A stretch of DNA of 64,000 nt from an uncultured Prevotellaceae bacterium (GCA_900541935.1 UQLZ01000001.1:62001-126000); one strand, 5' to 3'. Positions 1 to 8,690 are shown, counted from the stretch's first letter. Translations and numbers: made by a program. The notes: generated by a model not told the origin, from the letters alone.

Positions 1-498
1 AATATCGTTTATAACAATAAACGGCATATCGGCAGAGTTGCTGTAGTTTTCTATGCAATGCTCGGCAGAGGAGAATTTGTTAATTCTGTCAGCCATTTTT
101 TCTGTTGACTTTGCGAAAAAATCGAATTGCGAAGGCTGGATATTGCAGATGTTCAGTTTAGATTTTGAGGACACGGAGAGCAGGGCAACGGTAGAAATGC
201 CATAGTTCGTTCCAATCTGAAGTATCTCTTTCGGGTTAAAGAAATTAGTTATCCTAAACATCATCCTGGCGTCTTTCAATGACATAATCTTTGGATGCTT
301 TATCCCTCTTTCTTTTGACATTGCCTTTATTTCCTTATGGCAAGCGTCTATTCTCTCGTATGCGTAGTAGGGTAGCCTTTCTTTCAGAACTTTGAGCACA
401 AAACGGAAAGCAAAGGGTGAGTGAATGCCAAACCCTCTGCTTTTCCTTATTCTGTTTAGAGCAGTATAGTATCTTTTAATATGTTTGCTCTTTTTCAT
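1..498 (-). CDS. SAM-dependent methyltransferase, N-terminal part (runs off window)
   Basis: This frame is open from ATG at 498 to the window edge, 166 codons, and continues outside. The protein begins MKKSKHIKRYYTALNRIRKS and then has RGFGIHSPFAF, an opening I associate with a Bacteroidota family of class I methyltransferases. Around residues 85-100 it has EILQIGTNYGISTVALL, which fits the glycine-rich SAM-binding loop. The substrate cannot be told. The start overlaps the last 23 bases of the YfhO gene, so the two are probably co-transcribed and translationally coupled. The C-terminal half, including any remaining catalytic motifs, lies outside the window. Confidence 0.75.
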   Translation of the reverse strand, partial: MKKSKHIKRYYTALNRIRKSRGFGIHSPFAFRFVLKVLKERLPYYAYERIDACHKEIKAMSKERGIKHPKIMSLKDARMMFRITNFFNPKEILQIGTNYGISTVALLSVSSKSKLNICNIQPSQFDFFAKSTEKMADRINKFSSAEHCIENYSNSADMPFIVINDI

Positions 499-2986
499 TC
501 TCTTCAGGCTTCTTGTATAGCAGAACAGCAGCAATCATAGCGAGGTATATTGCCGCTATTGCAACGAATGCAATGGTTTGAGAAGTTTTTGTAGATTGCG
601 GGTCGAAGCGGAAAATTATCTCATGCTTTCCAGCCGGCACGTTCAAAGCCCTTAGAACATAGTTTACGCGTCCTATTTCAGCCTCTTTGCCGTCGATGGT
701 AGCATTCCAACCCCAAGGGAAGAAAATCTCTGAGAATACAGCCAAACCGCCGTTTTTTGAAACAGAAGTATATCGCAACTCGTTTGGCTTATATGAAGTT
801 TCATAGATTGTGTCGCCTGGAGATTTTGTAATAGCCTTTCCGAGAACGCCCTCAAAAGCCTTGTCTGCAACTGCACGGTTTGCCGGCTTCAAAGTAGATA
901 GGGCATCCATTTCCTCTTTTGCTCCGTTAACGTAGTTCAATGTGTCAACAAACCAGCAGTTGCCAAGAGCTTCAGGGTTTTGCTGTACTGTTGTATCGTT
1001 GAAAATGAAGTATTTAGCATTAAGCATATTAAGAACCTCAAAATTGTTTTTCTCAATCTGATGAGAGATGAGGTCTTGGTATCTTGTCAACTTTGCAGCG
1101 TGGTAACCGCCAATGCACTTATGGAAATAAGACGGCATTGCATCGCCGAAGCGAGAAACGTCCATCACCCTGTAGTTCGGGTCCTTATCTTTCAAAATCA
1201 TAAGGTCAGCCGGTCTTGGGTCAATTTGGTTCGCTGTTGATAGAGGCTTTGGAGAGAAAGAGTTGGTGTTGAGGTAGCGTTTGTTGATTGCAAACATATC
1301 GAAGATAACGATAGCAATCATACCTGTCATAAATACCTTTGTCTTTATCTTGTTTTTGAAAAGGAGGAAGAATGCACTCAACCCAAGAGCAAGGAATAGG
1401 AGAGACCTTGCAGCATCTGATTGAATCATACCGAGTCGGGCTTGTTCCAACTCGTAGAAGATGGCAGATAAGTCGTAGCCTTGGCTTTCATATCCAGATT
1501 TCAAATCAAGTTCCTCCGGTGTGATTACGTTACCAAATATTGTTGGTGAAATAAGAGCGATAAGGCAGAAGAAAACTGGCACCCCGAATGCGAGGAAGAA
1601 TTTTGCGGAGTTCTTCTTGAAGAAGTCAGGAGTGTCGATAATCTTTTGCAATGCAAGTATAGCCAACAGTGGCATTGTAAATTCCGCTATGACAAGAATG
1701 CTTGAAACTGTTCGGAACTTGTTATATAGAGGGAAATTATCTATAAACCAGTTAGTAAACCACATCATGTTGTGACCCCACGCAAGGAAAAGAGATAGCA
1801 CGGTAACAACCACCAAAGCCCATTTGACAGGACCTTTGACAATCATAACCCCAAGCAGGAATAGTGCGAAAATGATAGCGCCAACATATATAGGACCGTT
1901 TGTCATAGGCTGGTCGCCGAAATATTGCGGGAACATTTTCAGGTTTTCGGCTGTATTGTAGTCAATTTCACCTTTCATAGCCTTTTCCTTAACAGACGGC
2001 AGGTCCCCCACGCTTGTAGGAATGTTTCTGCCGTGAGTAGGGATGATTGTTGCACCACCTTTAACGTTAGGGATTAGCAAGGTAAATGATTCGCTTTTGC
2101 CGTAACTCCAAGCCGTAATATAGTCCTTGTCAAGACCTCCCTTAGTTGAGTTAGGAGTGCTTGTAGCGAGTTCGGAGTGACCGCCTCGCATAGTGTATTT
2201 GCTATATTCGTATGTGTTATAAAGGCTTGGCAAGTTTGCAGCAACGGCGAGAACAGCGGCAATTGCGAGGAAGCCAGTTGCCGTTCCCCATTGCTTAACT
2301 TTTTTCTCTTTGTAGAGCTTGCAGAAGTATGCAATCACTAAAGCTATGATAACGAAAAGGAAATAGTACGTCATTTGCGGGTGATTTGCAGCGAGTTGCA
2401 ACATACCGAAGAAAGCCGCGAGGGCAGTTCCTGCAAGGAACCTTCCTCTGTAGCAGAGAACAATACCAGCAATTGTTGGCGGAACGTAGGCAAGAGTGGC
2501 GAATTTCCATATATGTCCTGCGCCGATAATGATGAAGAAGTATGTTGAGAAACCGTAAGCCAACGCGCCTAATATTGCGAGATACCATTTTACTTTGAAA
2601 GCGAGCAGTAGTATATAGAATCCGAGCATCATAATGAAAACGAGGTTTGCCGGGTTCGGCAACCAGAGGCTGTATGCTCTTTCGATTGCGGTTATCCATT
2701 TGTTGCTTTCATAGGAAGGTGAGATTTGGAAGGTAGGCATACCCGAGAAAAGGGAGTTTGTCCAACGTGTTGTTTCACCTGTTTCATCTTCAAAAACCTG
2801 AGCCTCATGTCCGTTTGAGATACCTTGAACGGTATCGTGCTGGCGGAGAACATTCCCTTCAAAGACATCAGGATAAAAGTACGCCAATGAAATAACAAGG
2901 AAAACCGCTACGCCCAAAAAAGGGAGTAGGAATTGTTTGCTTTGTATATTTTTCAATATCTCGTTGTTTTTCAGCCTTTCTAACAT
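476..2986 (-). CDS. YfhO family multi-spanning membrane protein
   Basis: The protein has 836 residues. After a short cytosolic start (MLERLKNNEILKN) there are about a dozen hydrophobic helices, a soluble region between roughly residues 590 and 800, and a last helix near the C-terminus. This layout and the text around NHPQMTYYFLF and the C-terminal VFSEIFFPWGWNATIDGK match the YfhO family. Some YfhO proteins act with glycosyltransferases in glycosylating cell-wall or surface polymers; here the role is unknown. I chose the ATG at 2986 because the longer frame (to 3070) would begin upstream of the promoter at 3010-3041. The stop overlaps the downstream methyltransferase start. Confidence 0.85.
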   Translation of the reverse strand: MLERLKNNEILKNIQSKQFLLPFLGVAVFLVISLAYFYPDVFEGNVLRQHDTVQGISNGHEAQVFEDETGETTRWTNSLFSGMPTFQISPSYESNKWITAIERAYSLWLPNPANLVFIMMLGFYILLLAFKVKWYLAILGALAYGFSTYFFIIIGAGHIWKFATLAYVPPTIAGIVLCYRGRFLAGTALAAFFGMLQLAANHPQMTYYFLFVIIALVIAYFCKLYKEKKVKQWGTATGFLAIAAVLAVAANLPSLYNTYEYSKYTMRGGHSELATSTPNSTKGGLDKDYITAWSYGKSESFTLLIPNVKGGATIIPTHGRNIPTSVGDLPSVKEKAMKGEIDYNTAENLKMFPQYFGDQPMTNGPIYVGAIIFALFLLGVMIVKGPVKWALVVVTVLSLFLAWGHNMMWFTNWFIDNFPLYNKFRTVSSILVIAEFTMPLLAILALQKIIDTPDFFKKNSAKFFLAFGVPVFFCLIALISPTIFGNVITPEELDLKSGYESQGYDLSAIFYELEQARLGMIQSDAARSLLFLALGLSAFFLLFKNKIKTKVFMTGMIAIVIFDMFAINKRYLNTNSFSPKPLSTANQIDPRPADLMILKDKDPNYRVMDVSRFGDAMPSYFHKCIGGYHAAKLTRYQDLISHQIEKNNFEVLNMLNAKYFIFNDTTVQQNPEALGNCWFVDTLNYVNGAKEEMDALSTLKPANRAVADKAFEGVLGKAITKSPGDTIYETSYKPNELRYTSVSKNGGLAVFSEIFFPWGWNATIDGKEAEIGRVNYVLRALNVPAGKHEIIFRFDPQSTKTSQTIAFVAIAAIYLAMIAAVLLYKKPEENEKEQTY

Positions 2987-3009
2987 ATTTGTAAATTTAA
3001 ATTTGGTTG

Positions 3010-3041
3010 TAAAGGTACGCAAAATGAGCGTTATAAGCAAA
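3010..3041 (-). promoter_or_regulatory. Bacteroidota-type promoter of the YfhO gene
   Basis: On the minus strand TTTG (3038-3041) and TACCTTTA (3010-3017) are 20 bases apart, matching the TTTG/TAnnTTTG pattern with one change in the -7 box. The -33 box lies inside one arm of the hairpin at 3038-3079. This promoter sets the YfhO start at 2986. Confidence 0.65.
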
Positions 3042-3079
3042 CCCCCTTGGCGGTGTATTTTTAATCGCAAGGGGGTTTG
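3038..3079 (-). terminator. Perfect 12-bp inverted repeat after the Lrp gene
   Basis: CAAACCCCCTTG (3038-3049) and CAAGGGGGTTTG (3068-3079) are exact reverse complements around an 18-base loop. It begins 21 bases past the stop of the Lrp/AsnC gene, so it is probably its terminator, although there is no poly-T tail. It overlaps the -33 box of the next promoter. Confidence 0.55.
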
Positions 3080-3100
3080 AGATGGGTTTTATGAATAATT

Positions 3101-3571
3101 TTATTCTTCTTCTATTTGCTGGATGGGTATTTCTCTATTCATGCTTTGCTCAAGGGAAATCAAAGTTTCGGTTTCCTTAACGCCGTGAATCATCTGGATT
3201 TTGCTGTTAAGCAATTCCATAAGATGTTGGTTGTCACGAGCGTATAACTTTATTAGCATAGTGTATGGTCCAGTTGTAAAGTGGCATTCAACAACTTCTG
3301 GAATTTTCTCCAATTCTGGAACAACATTCTTGTACATGGAACCTTTTTCCAAATTGACACCGATATATGTGCAAGTAGTGTAACCTAAAACTTTTGGGTT
3401 AACATGATAACCAGACCCGGTTATAACATCAGTGTCAATCATTCTTTGGATTCTCTGGTGAATTGCAGCACGAGATACTCCACAGACAACGGCAACGTCT
3501 TTTGAAGGAATGCGTGCGTTTTTCATCACGATTTCCAATATCTTTCTATCTAAATTATCTATTTTTTCCAT
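3101..3571 (-). CDS. Lrp/AsnC family transcriptional regulator
   Basis: 156 residues, the usual length of the family. Residues 1-50 (MEKIDNLDRKILEIVMKNAR, then PSKDVAVVCGVSRAAIHQRIQRM) form the N-terminal helix-turn-helix. Residues about 65-145 form the ligand-binding RAM domain that assembles dimers and octamers. Lrp/AsnC proteins sense amino acids or related metabolites and control nearby or global genes; the effector is unknown. I chose ATG 3571 because a promoter -7 box (3590-3597) lies just upstream, so the longer frame to 3619 would start before transcription does. It is divergent from the small gene at 3809, so it might regulate that gene, which is inference. Confidence 0.9.
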   Translation of the reverse strand: MEKIDNLDRKILEIVMKNARIPSKDVAVVCGVSRAAIHQRIQRMIDTDVITGSGYHVNPKVLGYTTCTYIGVNLEKGSMYKNVVPELEKIPEVVECHFTTGPYTMLIKLYARDNQHLMELLNSKIQMIHGVKETETLISLEQSMNREIPIQQIEEE

Positions 3572-3589
3572 AAAGAAATATTCTTGTTG

Positions 3590-3597
3590 CAAAGATA
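3590..3597 (-). promoter_or_regulatory. -7 box for the Lrp/AsnC gene
   Basis: The minus strand reads TATCTTTG, a perfect TAnnTTTG box, 18 bases before the chosen ATG. I see no good -33 box. Confidence 0.55.
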
Positions 3598-3760
3598 TAT
3601 CTTTTTTGGTGAAAATCATAGAATAATGGTGAATAATCTTGATGTTTTGATAGAAAAATGCTATTATTTATATGAAATTCTGTCATTTTCGTATTCTTTG
3701 CTTACTTTTTGATGAATTTGTAAATCGGTATTTTTGCGAACAAAGGACTTTTTTACTGTA

Positions 3761-3768
3761 TAATTTTG
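3761..3768 (+). promoter_or_regulatory. -7 box for the small acidic protein / capsid-like operon
   Basis: TAATTTTG matches TAnnTTTG exactly and lies 40 bases before ATG 3809. The nearest upstream TTTG is 24 bases away, longer than usual, so the -33 box is uncertain. Confidence 0.5.
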
Positions 3769-3808
3769 CGGTAGAAAAAGTTTTGGGATAACATTAAATT
3801 TATTTATC

Positions 3809-4180
3809 ATGGAAAAAGAAAAGAAAGAAGAAATGTTGGTCGAAGAACCGGCTCAGAAAGAGTTGGAAGAGGCAGTATTAAAGTATTTCGCGGACTGTCA
3901 TCCTGATGATGCTGAGAGTTTTGAATCAGTAATAGGTTTGTTGCAAGGTTTTGGTAGTGCTCCGAAAACTGATTTGCTGCAGGCTGTATATAAGGGACTG
4001 AAGTATGATGCCGATGTAGAGACTGCGCGTCATGAGGGGTATGTGAGCGGTGCTAATGAAAGTATCGACAATGAGAAGCTCCGACTGCAACCTATGCCGA
4101 TTGATGACGGTGGAGTGAAAACCTCTGCTGAAGATTTGCCGCTACTTTCGTACGTTAGGCGAAGTGTTTGGGAATTGTAA
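3809..4180 (+). CDS. Small acidic helical protein, function unknown
   Basis: 123 residues, strongly charged at the start (MEKEKKEEMLVEEPAQKELEE), with predicted helices and a central section HPDDAESFESVIGLLQGFG. There is no signal peptide or membrane segment. I do not recognise the family. It sits 37 bases upstream of the capsid-like gene and shares its promoter, so the two likely work together. Small acidic helical proteins before a capsid gene are often scaffolds or cargo proteins, but nothing in the sequence proves that here. The gene has its own -7 box and does not look like a chance frame, being collinear and tightly spaced with its neighbour. Confidence 0.7.
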   Translation: MEKEKKEEMLVEEPAQKELEEAVLKYFADCHPDDAESFESVIGLLQGFGSAPKTDLLQAVYKGLKYDADVETARHEGYVSGANESIDNEKLRLQPMPIDDGGVKTSAEDLPLLSYVRRSVWEL

Positions 4181-4217
4181 ACCGACAGATAATCTATTAA
4201 CCATAAATCTAAAGACT

Positions 4218-5588
4218 ATGAACGAATTTAAAATTGATTACAAAAAATTGTTTTTTATCGCACTTGGTGTTATTGCATTAATGCTATTTATAAGTGTTGA
4301 CAGTTGCTCTGTTCTTGCAATGCCGTTGGTAGCCGGCATCGCCGGTGGAAAGCATGTCATAAATGAGCCGCTGACAGTAACGCGAAGTAAGGAAGCGTCG
4401 CCAGATTTGCTTGTTAATGAAATAGACCGACGCATTGTCAAGATTCGCCCAATGGCGACACCGATTGACCAATTGTCGCGATGGGCAGGAGCGAAGAAGG
4501 CTGGCAGTATGATTGTTGACTATTATTCTGTAGATACCCGTCCAACATCATCTGTTACTACCGAGGAATTTTCTGGGGCAACGAGTAGTTCCTTTCTTCC
4601 GTTGTCTAAAACAGCTGAGTTGACGCTGAAAGATGCAACTTCGTTTGAGCCGTCGGAAACAATTCTTGTGAAGGATGTTAAGGGTTATAAGTCCGACGGA
4701 AAGACTCCTGACAGTCAGGATTTGGTTATGTATATCCTAAGCAAAGACGGTAATGCTATCACCTGTAAGGCGATTAACGGACCTAAGAATCCCGAAGACG
4801 GTGAAATTCACGTTCCGAGTATTCCGTCCGGTTCGGTAATTGTCAGAATGGGTAGGGCTGCAGCGGAGTTAGACGTTCAGACGCCGCAGTTTGAGGCATT
4901 GCCAGTCAAGGAGCGTAATTATTGTCAGATTTTTAAGATGCAGATTGAGCAAAGCACTCTTCACAAGATAGCCAACAAGGAGGTTGGCTGGACTTTCACA
5001 GACCAGGAGGAGGCTGCCATTTATGATATGCGTCAGGGAATGGAGAAAAACTTCCTTTTCGGCGTAAAGGGCAGAGTGTTTGACCCGGCAAAAAATGAGG
5101 ATATTCTGCTTACTGGTGGTATTTGGTCACAGGCAGGTGGCGAGTATAAGTACAGCGTTGGAAAGTTGGATACAAATGGAGTTATCTCAATGATGCGTGC
5201 AGCTTTCACTGGCAATGCCGGCAATAAGCGAAAAGTTCTTATCGGCGGTTCGGGACTTATTGAGCAGTTGAACAAGTTGGAATCTACAAAAATGGTACTT
5301 GCAGGCGAGAATATCGTTAAGTGGGGTATTGATTTTTCCGAAATAAGTTCCAAGTTCGGTAAGTTGTATGTGCTCTTGTCTGAGATTTTTGATGAGTGCG
5401 GAATGGAGAATAACGGTATGATTATCGATCCTGAATATTTGCAGAAATATAGCCATATACCGTTTACGACAGAGGAACTCAATCTAAAGGTTGCTGGTGT
5501 TAGAAATACCGATGCCCTTGTTCTTACCGAGGCTTCTTGCATGGTTCTCCGCTATCCGAAAGCACACTTGAGAATCATCGGAGCATAG
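4218..5588 (+). CDS. HK97-fold major-capsid-like protein with N-terminal hydrophobic segment
   Basis: 456 residues from ATG 4218; the frame is open to 4164, but that start lies inside the upstream gene. Residues about 10-25 (LFFIALGVIALMLFI) are hydrophobic enough for a membrane helix. The rest resembles tailed-phage major capsid proteins of the SU10/DUF5309 or crAss-like type: NEIDRRIVKIRPMATPIDQ near the start, RNYCQIFKMQIEQS and EEAAIYDMRQGMEKNFLFG in the middle, and an ending ALVLTEASCMVLRYPKAHL. This is recognised by pattern only, not by a search. There is no portal, terminase, tail gene or integrase beside it; the neighbours are an Lrp gene and adk. It could be a phage remnant, a domesticated capsid-like shell or an unrelated look-alike. 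Confidence 0.55.
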   Translation: MNEFKIDYKKLFFIALGVIALMLFISVDSCSVLAMPLVAGIAGGKHVINEPLTVTRSKEASPDLLVNEIDRRIVKIRPMATPIDQLSRWAGAKKAGSMIVDYYSVDTRPTSSVTTEEFSGATSSSFLPLSKTAELTLKDATSFEPSETILVKDVKGYKSDGKTPDSQDLVMYILSKDGNAITCKAINGPKNPEDGEIHVPSIPSGSVIVRMGRAAAELDVQTPQFEALPVKERNYCQIFKMQIEQSTLHKIANKEVGWTFTDQEEAAIYDMRQGMEKNFLFGVKGRVFDPAKNEDILLTGGIWSQAGGEYKYSVGKLDTNGVISMMRAAFTGNAGNKRKVLIGGSGLIEQLNKLESTKMVLAGENIVKWGIDFSEISSKFGKLYVLLSEIFDECGMENNGMIIDPEYLQKYSHIPFTTEELNLKVAGVRNTDALVLTEASCMVLRYPKAHLRIIGA

Positions 5589-5606
5589 CCGATATAACTA
5601 TCTAAA

Positions 5607-5634
5607 AGGAGGTGCGCATTTTGACACACCTCCT
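5607..5634 (+). terminator. Hairpin after the capsid-like gene
   Basis: AGGAGGTG (5607-5614) pairs with CACCTCCT (5627-5634) over a 12-base loop, 19 bases after the stop codon. No poly-T tail follows, so termination may be weak. Confidence 0.5.
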
Positions 5635-5746
5635 ATCTACATAGACAAAGCCTCGTTCAATAATTTGGCCAAAAGTCTGCATTCCAATCGGATATTTCAT
5701 AATTCACCTGTTTTTGAATTTTATAAGTGTAGATAAAAACTGAAAA

Positions 5747-5780
5747 AAAGAACTGCCTGGTGGAAACCAAACAGTTCTTT
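5747..5780 (-). terminator. Terminator of the hpt-adk operon
   Basis: AAAGAACTG (5747-5755) pairs with CAGTTCTTT (5772-5780). Read on the minus strand the stem is followed by a run of T, as expected for adk, which ends at 5805. Confidence 0.75.
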
Positions 5781-5804
5781 GTGTTATATATAAGGTGATT
5801 TTTC

Positions 5805-6386
5805 TTATTTATTGCATTTCTCCTTGATAGATGCCTTGATTCTGTCGAAGATATCGTCAACAGAACCAGTGCCCTTGATTGGCAAGTATTTGCCTTCTTC
5901 AATGTAGAAGTCTTGCAAAGGTTGAGTCTTAGAGTGATATTCAACGAGGCGTTTTTTAATAGTCTCAAGATTGTCGTCGTTTCTTCCAGAATCGATACCG
6001 CGCTTTATAAGGCGGTCGATGAGTTCCGGTTCGTCAACTTCCAGACCGATAACAGCATCTACTTGAGCATTTTTTTCAGCAAGCATAGTGTTAAGGGCTT
6101 TAGCCTGGTCGATAGTTCTTGGGAAACCGTCGAAGATAACGCCGTTTTTAGCCTCTGGAGTTGTGTCAAGGATTGATGACAGGATGCTAATCATCAAGTC
6201 ATCAGGAATCAAGTGACCCTCAGAGATATACTTGTCAGCGATTTTTCCTAATTCAGTTCCGCGAGCAATGTGGTCGCGAAGCACTTCTCCTGTAGAGATG
6301 TGGAATAGTCCATAGTGGGCTATTAGATTTTCGCTCTGAGTACCTTTGCCGGAACCCGGAGCACCAAAAATTACAATATTAAACAT
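5805..6386 (-). CDS. adk: Adenylate kinase
   Basis: 193 residues. It converts ATP plus AMP to two ADP and keeps the adenylate pool in balance in the cytosol. The P-loop GAPGSGKGTQ is at residues 8-17, the AMP-binding stretch follows (HISTGEVLRDHI), and FDGFPRT near residue 110 is the conserved NMP-site motif. It is the short form: the LID region lacks the long zinc-binding insert. It lies 39 bases downstream of hpt on the same strand and probably shares its promoter, giving a two-gene purine operon ending at the hairpin 5747-5780. Confidence 0.97.
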   Translation of the reverse strand: MFNIVIFGAPGSGKGTQSENLIAHYGLFHISTGEVLRDHIARGTELGKIADKYISEGHLIPDDLMISILSSILDTTPEAKNGVIFDGFPRTIDQAKALNTMLAEKNAQVDAVIGLEVDEPELIDRLIKRGIDSGRNDDNLETIKKRLVEYHSKTQPLQDFYIEEGKYLPIKGTGSVDDIFDRIKASIKEKCNK

Positions 6387-6425
6387 CTTTTTTACCTTTC
6401 TTTTACAAGACGGCTTTTCGGATAC

Positions 6426-6968
6426 TTACAGGTTACTTTCTAATATATAAATATCCTTAAGGTTTCTTGCCTTTTCATCAAGGTCAAGACCGTAGCCAAG
6501 AATAAATTTTGATGGGATTTGGAAGCAGCAGTAATCAACTTTAACGTCAACTTTTGCTGAATCAGGTTTTTGAAGCAGAGTGGCAAATTTTATTTCTGCC
6601 GGATTGAGTTTCTTTAGTTCTTCAATCAATTGGACAGCAGTGTAACCAGTGTCAACAATGTCTTCAACGATAATAACCGTTCTTCCTTCAATGTCAACAT
6701 CAAAGCCCAAAAGTTGCTTTACGCTACCCGTTGATTCAGTGCCACAGTATGATTTGAAGCGCACGAAGGTTATTTCAGCGTCAAAGTCAATTTCTCTGAA
6801 GAGGTCGGCGGCAAAAATGAAAGCCCCGTTGAGGACGCCAATGAATAGCGGCGTTTTTCCGTCGCAGTCGCGTTTTATTTCTTTAGCAACTTCTTTTATC
6901 CTCTCTTGAATTCTTTCCTTCGTAATGTAAGGTACAAAAGTCTTTTGGTCTATTACAATTTTGTCCAT
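6426..6968 (-). CDS. hpt: Hypoxanthine phosphoribosyltransferase
   Basis: 180 residues. It salvages hypoxanthine (and usually guanine) by joining it to PRPP, giving IMP or GMP. The PRPP-binding loop [10 protein letters not shown] is at residues 101-110, and the start has the family's [12 protein letters not shown] and [15 protein letters not shown]. The ending [18 protein letters not shown] is the usual C-terminal base-binding part. First gene of the hpt-adk unit, with a clear promoter upstream at 6988-7019. Confidence 0.96.
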   Translation of the reverse strand: MDKIVIDQKTFVPYITKERIQERIKEVAKEIKRDCDGKTPLFIGVLNGAFIFAADLFREIDFDAEITFVRFKSYCGTESTGSVKQLLGFDVDIEGRTVIIVEDIVDTGYTAVQLIEELKKLNPAEIKFATLLQKPDSAKVDVKVDYCCFQIPSKFILGYGLDLDEKARNLKDIYILESNL

Positions 6969-6987
6969 ATCGGTTTAAATAATTGTG

Positions 6988-7019
6988 CAAATTTAGTAAT
7001 TTTTGCTTAGTGTTACAAT
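6988..7019 (-). promoter_or_regulatory. Promoter of hpt-adk
   Basis: On the minus strand ATTG (7016-7019) is followed after 20 bases by TAAATTTG (6988-6995), both good matches to the Bacteroidota promoter pattern. Confidence 0.7.
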
Positions 7020-7063
7020 ATAAAGGCCGTTTTTATGCTAAAAATTAGCCCAAATATGTGTAT

Positions 7064-8296
7064 TTATTTTACCAGCCGGTGGTGCATTGCTATTGCTGTT
7101 GCCTGTGAAGTTAGAAATCCAACGGCTGCAACGATGCCGATAATGGCGATGACGTCGGTCCATTCAACAATGACTGGATAGGCGTCGATAATAAGCGCTT
7201 GGGCATTGGTGCTCATCTTTATTATGCCTGTATATTGCTGTACCAGACAGAGTATTAGTCCGATAATAATTCCGCTGATTGCTCCAAAGAGGGATATCAG
7301 CCAGCCTTCAATGACAAATATTCTTGAAATCATTTTGTTGCTGGCACCTAATGAGCGGAGCGTTGTTATGCTTTCATCTTTTTCGGTAATGATGATTGCG
7401 AGTGTGCTTATAATGTTAAATGACGCAATAATAAGGATGAAGCCGAGCAGGAGCAGGGTTATCCATTTTTCGGCGTTAATCATTTTCAGGGAGTGGCTGT
7501 GCTGCATGAGCCTGTTTTGTACGATGTATTGTGAGCCTAGCGCAGAAGATATTTTTTGCATTAGGGCATCAATATTTGTGCCGGGTGCTGTCTGTATGTC
7601 AATGGAGGTTGCTTCGCATTTATCGTAGTCAAAGAGTTCTCTTGCGAGGTCTATATCTATAATTACGTGTTCTGTATCGTAGTCTTGCTGCTGGACTTCG
7701 AAAACCCCTGATATATATGTTGATTTAGAGCGGAATGCAGTTGTCGGGTTTGCTGGGTTTACTGCTCCCTTTCTCTTTGGGGTGTATATTTCAAAGGTGT
7801 TGAAATATCCAGGATGCGCATTCAGCGATATCGCCACGCCAACGCTGATAACGGAAAAATACTGATTCCCCTTTGACAGAATGTATTGTCCGTCCTCTTT
7901 GACGAGGTCGCTGATGTTTGTCATCTTGGCAAAATCAGGAGTGACGCCTTTAACGGTTATCGGTATTTGCAGACCGTTATATGTGGCGAGTGCCCTGCTT
8001 TCGATTGATGGTGCAACGTAAAGAATGTTGCCACATTGTTTTACGGCGGTAATGATGCTGTCGGCGTTTGATATGTAGTTCGTGTTAGCGGCGGTGATTT
8101 TTATTTCTGGGTCAATTTGCGACAGTTTGTCGTTGACCAGTCCGCTAAACCCGTTAAAAACCGAAAGCACGCAAATCATAGCCATTGAAGTTACCGCTAC
8201 CGCACAGATGGAAATCGCCGAGATGATATTCACCGCGGAATGAGATTTCTTGGAAAAGAGGTAGCGGAATGCTATCTTCAGAGGCAGGCGATTCAT
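7064..8296 (-). CDS. FtsX/LolC-E type ABC transporter permease
   Basis: 410 residues. The opening LPLKIAFRYLFSKKSHSAVNIIS and a first transmembrane helix at about 20-48 are followed by a long periplasmic domain, then three more helices near 270-300, 320-350 and 375-400. The stretch TEKDESITTLRSLGASNKMI is the coupling region typical of MacB/FtsX permeases. In Bacteroidota, relatives are annotated as lipoprotein-releasing permeases (LolC/E); the ATPase partner is not in this window. The start is 4 bases after the rbfA stop, so the two genes form one transcript. Confidence 0.88.
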   Translation of the reverse strand: MNRLPLKIAFRYLFSKKSHSAVNIISAISICAVAVTSMAMICVLSVFNGFSGLVNDKLSQIDPEIKITAANTNYISNADSIITAVKQCGNILYVAPSIESRALATYNGLQIPITVKGVTPDFAKMTNISDLVKEDGQYILSKGNQYFSVISVGVAISLNAHPGYFNTFEIYTPKRKGAVNPANPTTAFRSKSTYISGVFEVQQQDYDTEHVIIDIDLARELFDYDKCEATSIDIQTAPGTNIDALMQKISSALGSQYIVQNRLMQHSHSLKMINAEKWITLLLLGFILIIASFNIISTLAIIITEKDESITTLRSLGASNKMISRIFVIEGWLISLFGAISGIIIGLILCLVQQYTGIIKMSTNAQALIIDAYPVIVEWTDVIAIIGIVAAVGFLTSQATAIAMHHRLVK

Positions 8297-8300
8297 TAGG

Positions 8301-8651
8301 CTATTCTTGAGAGTCTTCTTGCTTGAGAAGGTTGTCGATATGCTCGATATAGTCCAAAGAGTCGTCGATGAAGAACGTAAGTTCCGGCATTTTTCTCAAT
8401 TGGTGGCGAACTATTTTTGCCAATTCGTAGCGAATGCTCTTTGCTGAGTTGTTGATGTTTGTGAGAATTTCTTCCGAGCGGTTAGAAGGGAAGATGCTCA
8501 AGTAGCCTCTCGCAACGCTGAGGTCTGGCGACACTCTAACGGCGCTGACGCTGACGATAACTCCACCCAGAGCAGCCGTTTGACGGCGGAAAATTTCGCT
8601 GAGTTCCTTTTGGAGCAGTCTTGCTATTTTTGCTTGTCTTGTACTTTCCAT
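8301..8651 (-). CDS. rbfA: Ribosome-binding factor A
   Basis: 116 residues. RbfA binds the immature 30S subunit and helps 16S rRNA 5'-end maturation and cold adaptation. The opening STRQAKIARLLQKELSEIFRRQ, the central VSVSAVRVSPDLSVARGYLSIF (type II KH-like fold) and the C-terminal helix MPELTFFIDDSLDYIEHIDNLL are the standard family features. It has its own -7 box 27 bases upstream and is followed almost without gap by the permease gene. Confidence 0.95.
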   Translation of the reverse strand: MESTRQAKIARLLQKELSEIFRRQTAALGGVIVSVSAVRVSPDLSVARGYLSIFPSNRSEEILTNINNSAKSIRYELAKIVRHQLRKMPELTFFIDDSLDYIEHIDNLLKQEDSQE

Positions 8652-8677
8652 ATATTTGTTATTTGTTATGTTGTTTG

Positions 8678-8685
8678 CAAAGTTA
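8678..8685 (-). promoter_or_regulatory. -7 box for rbfA
   Basis: The minus strand reads TAACTTTG, a perfect TAnnTTTG box, in the 39-base gap between the mnmD-like gene and rbfA. No clear -33 box. Confidence 0.5.
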
Positions 8686-8690
8686 ACTTT

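Noticed and set aside
2987..3070. Longer N-terminus for the YfhO protein
   Set aside because: It would start upstream of a good promoter and adds residues unlike the family.
3809..5588. A complete prophage
   Set aside because: Only one gene resembles a phage protein; no integrase, terminase, portal, tail, lysis genes or attachment repeats are seen.
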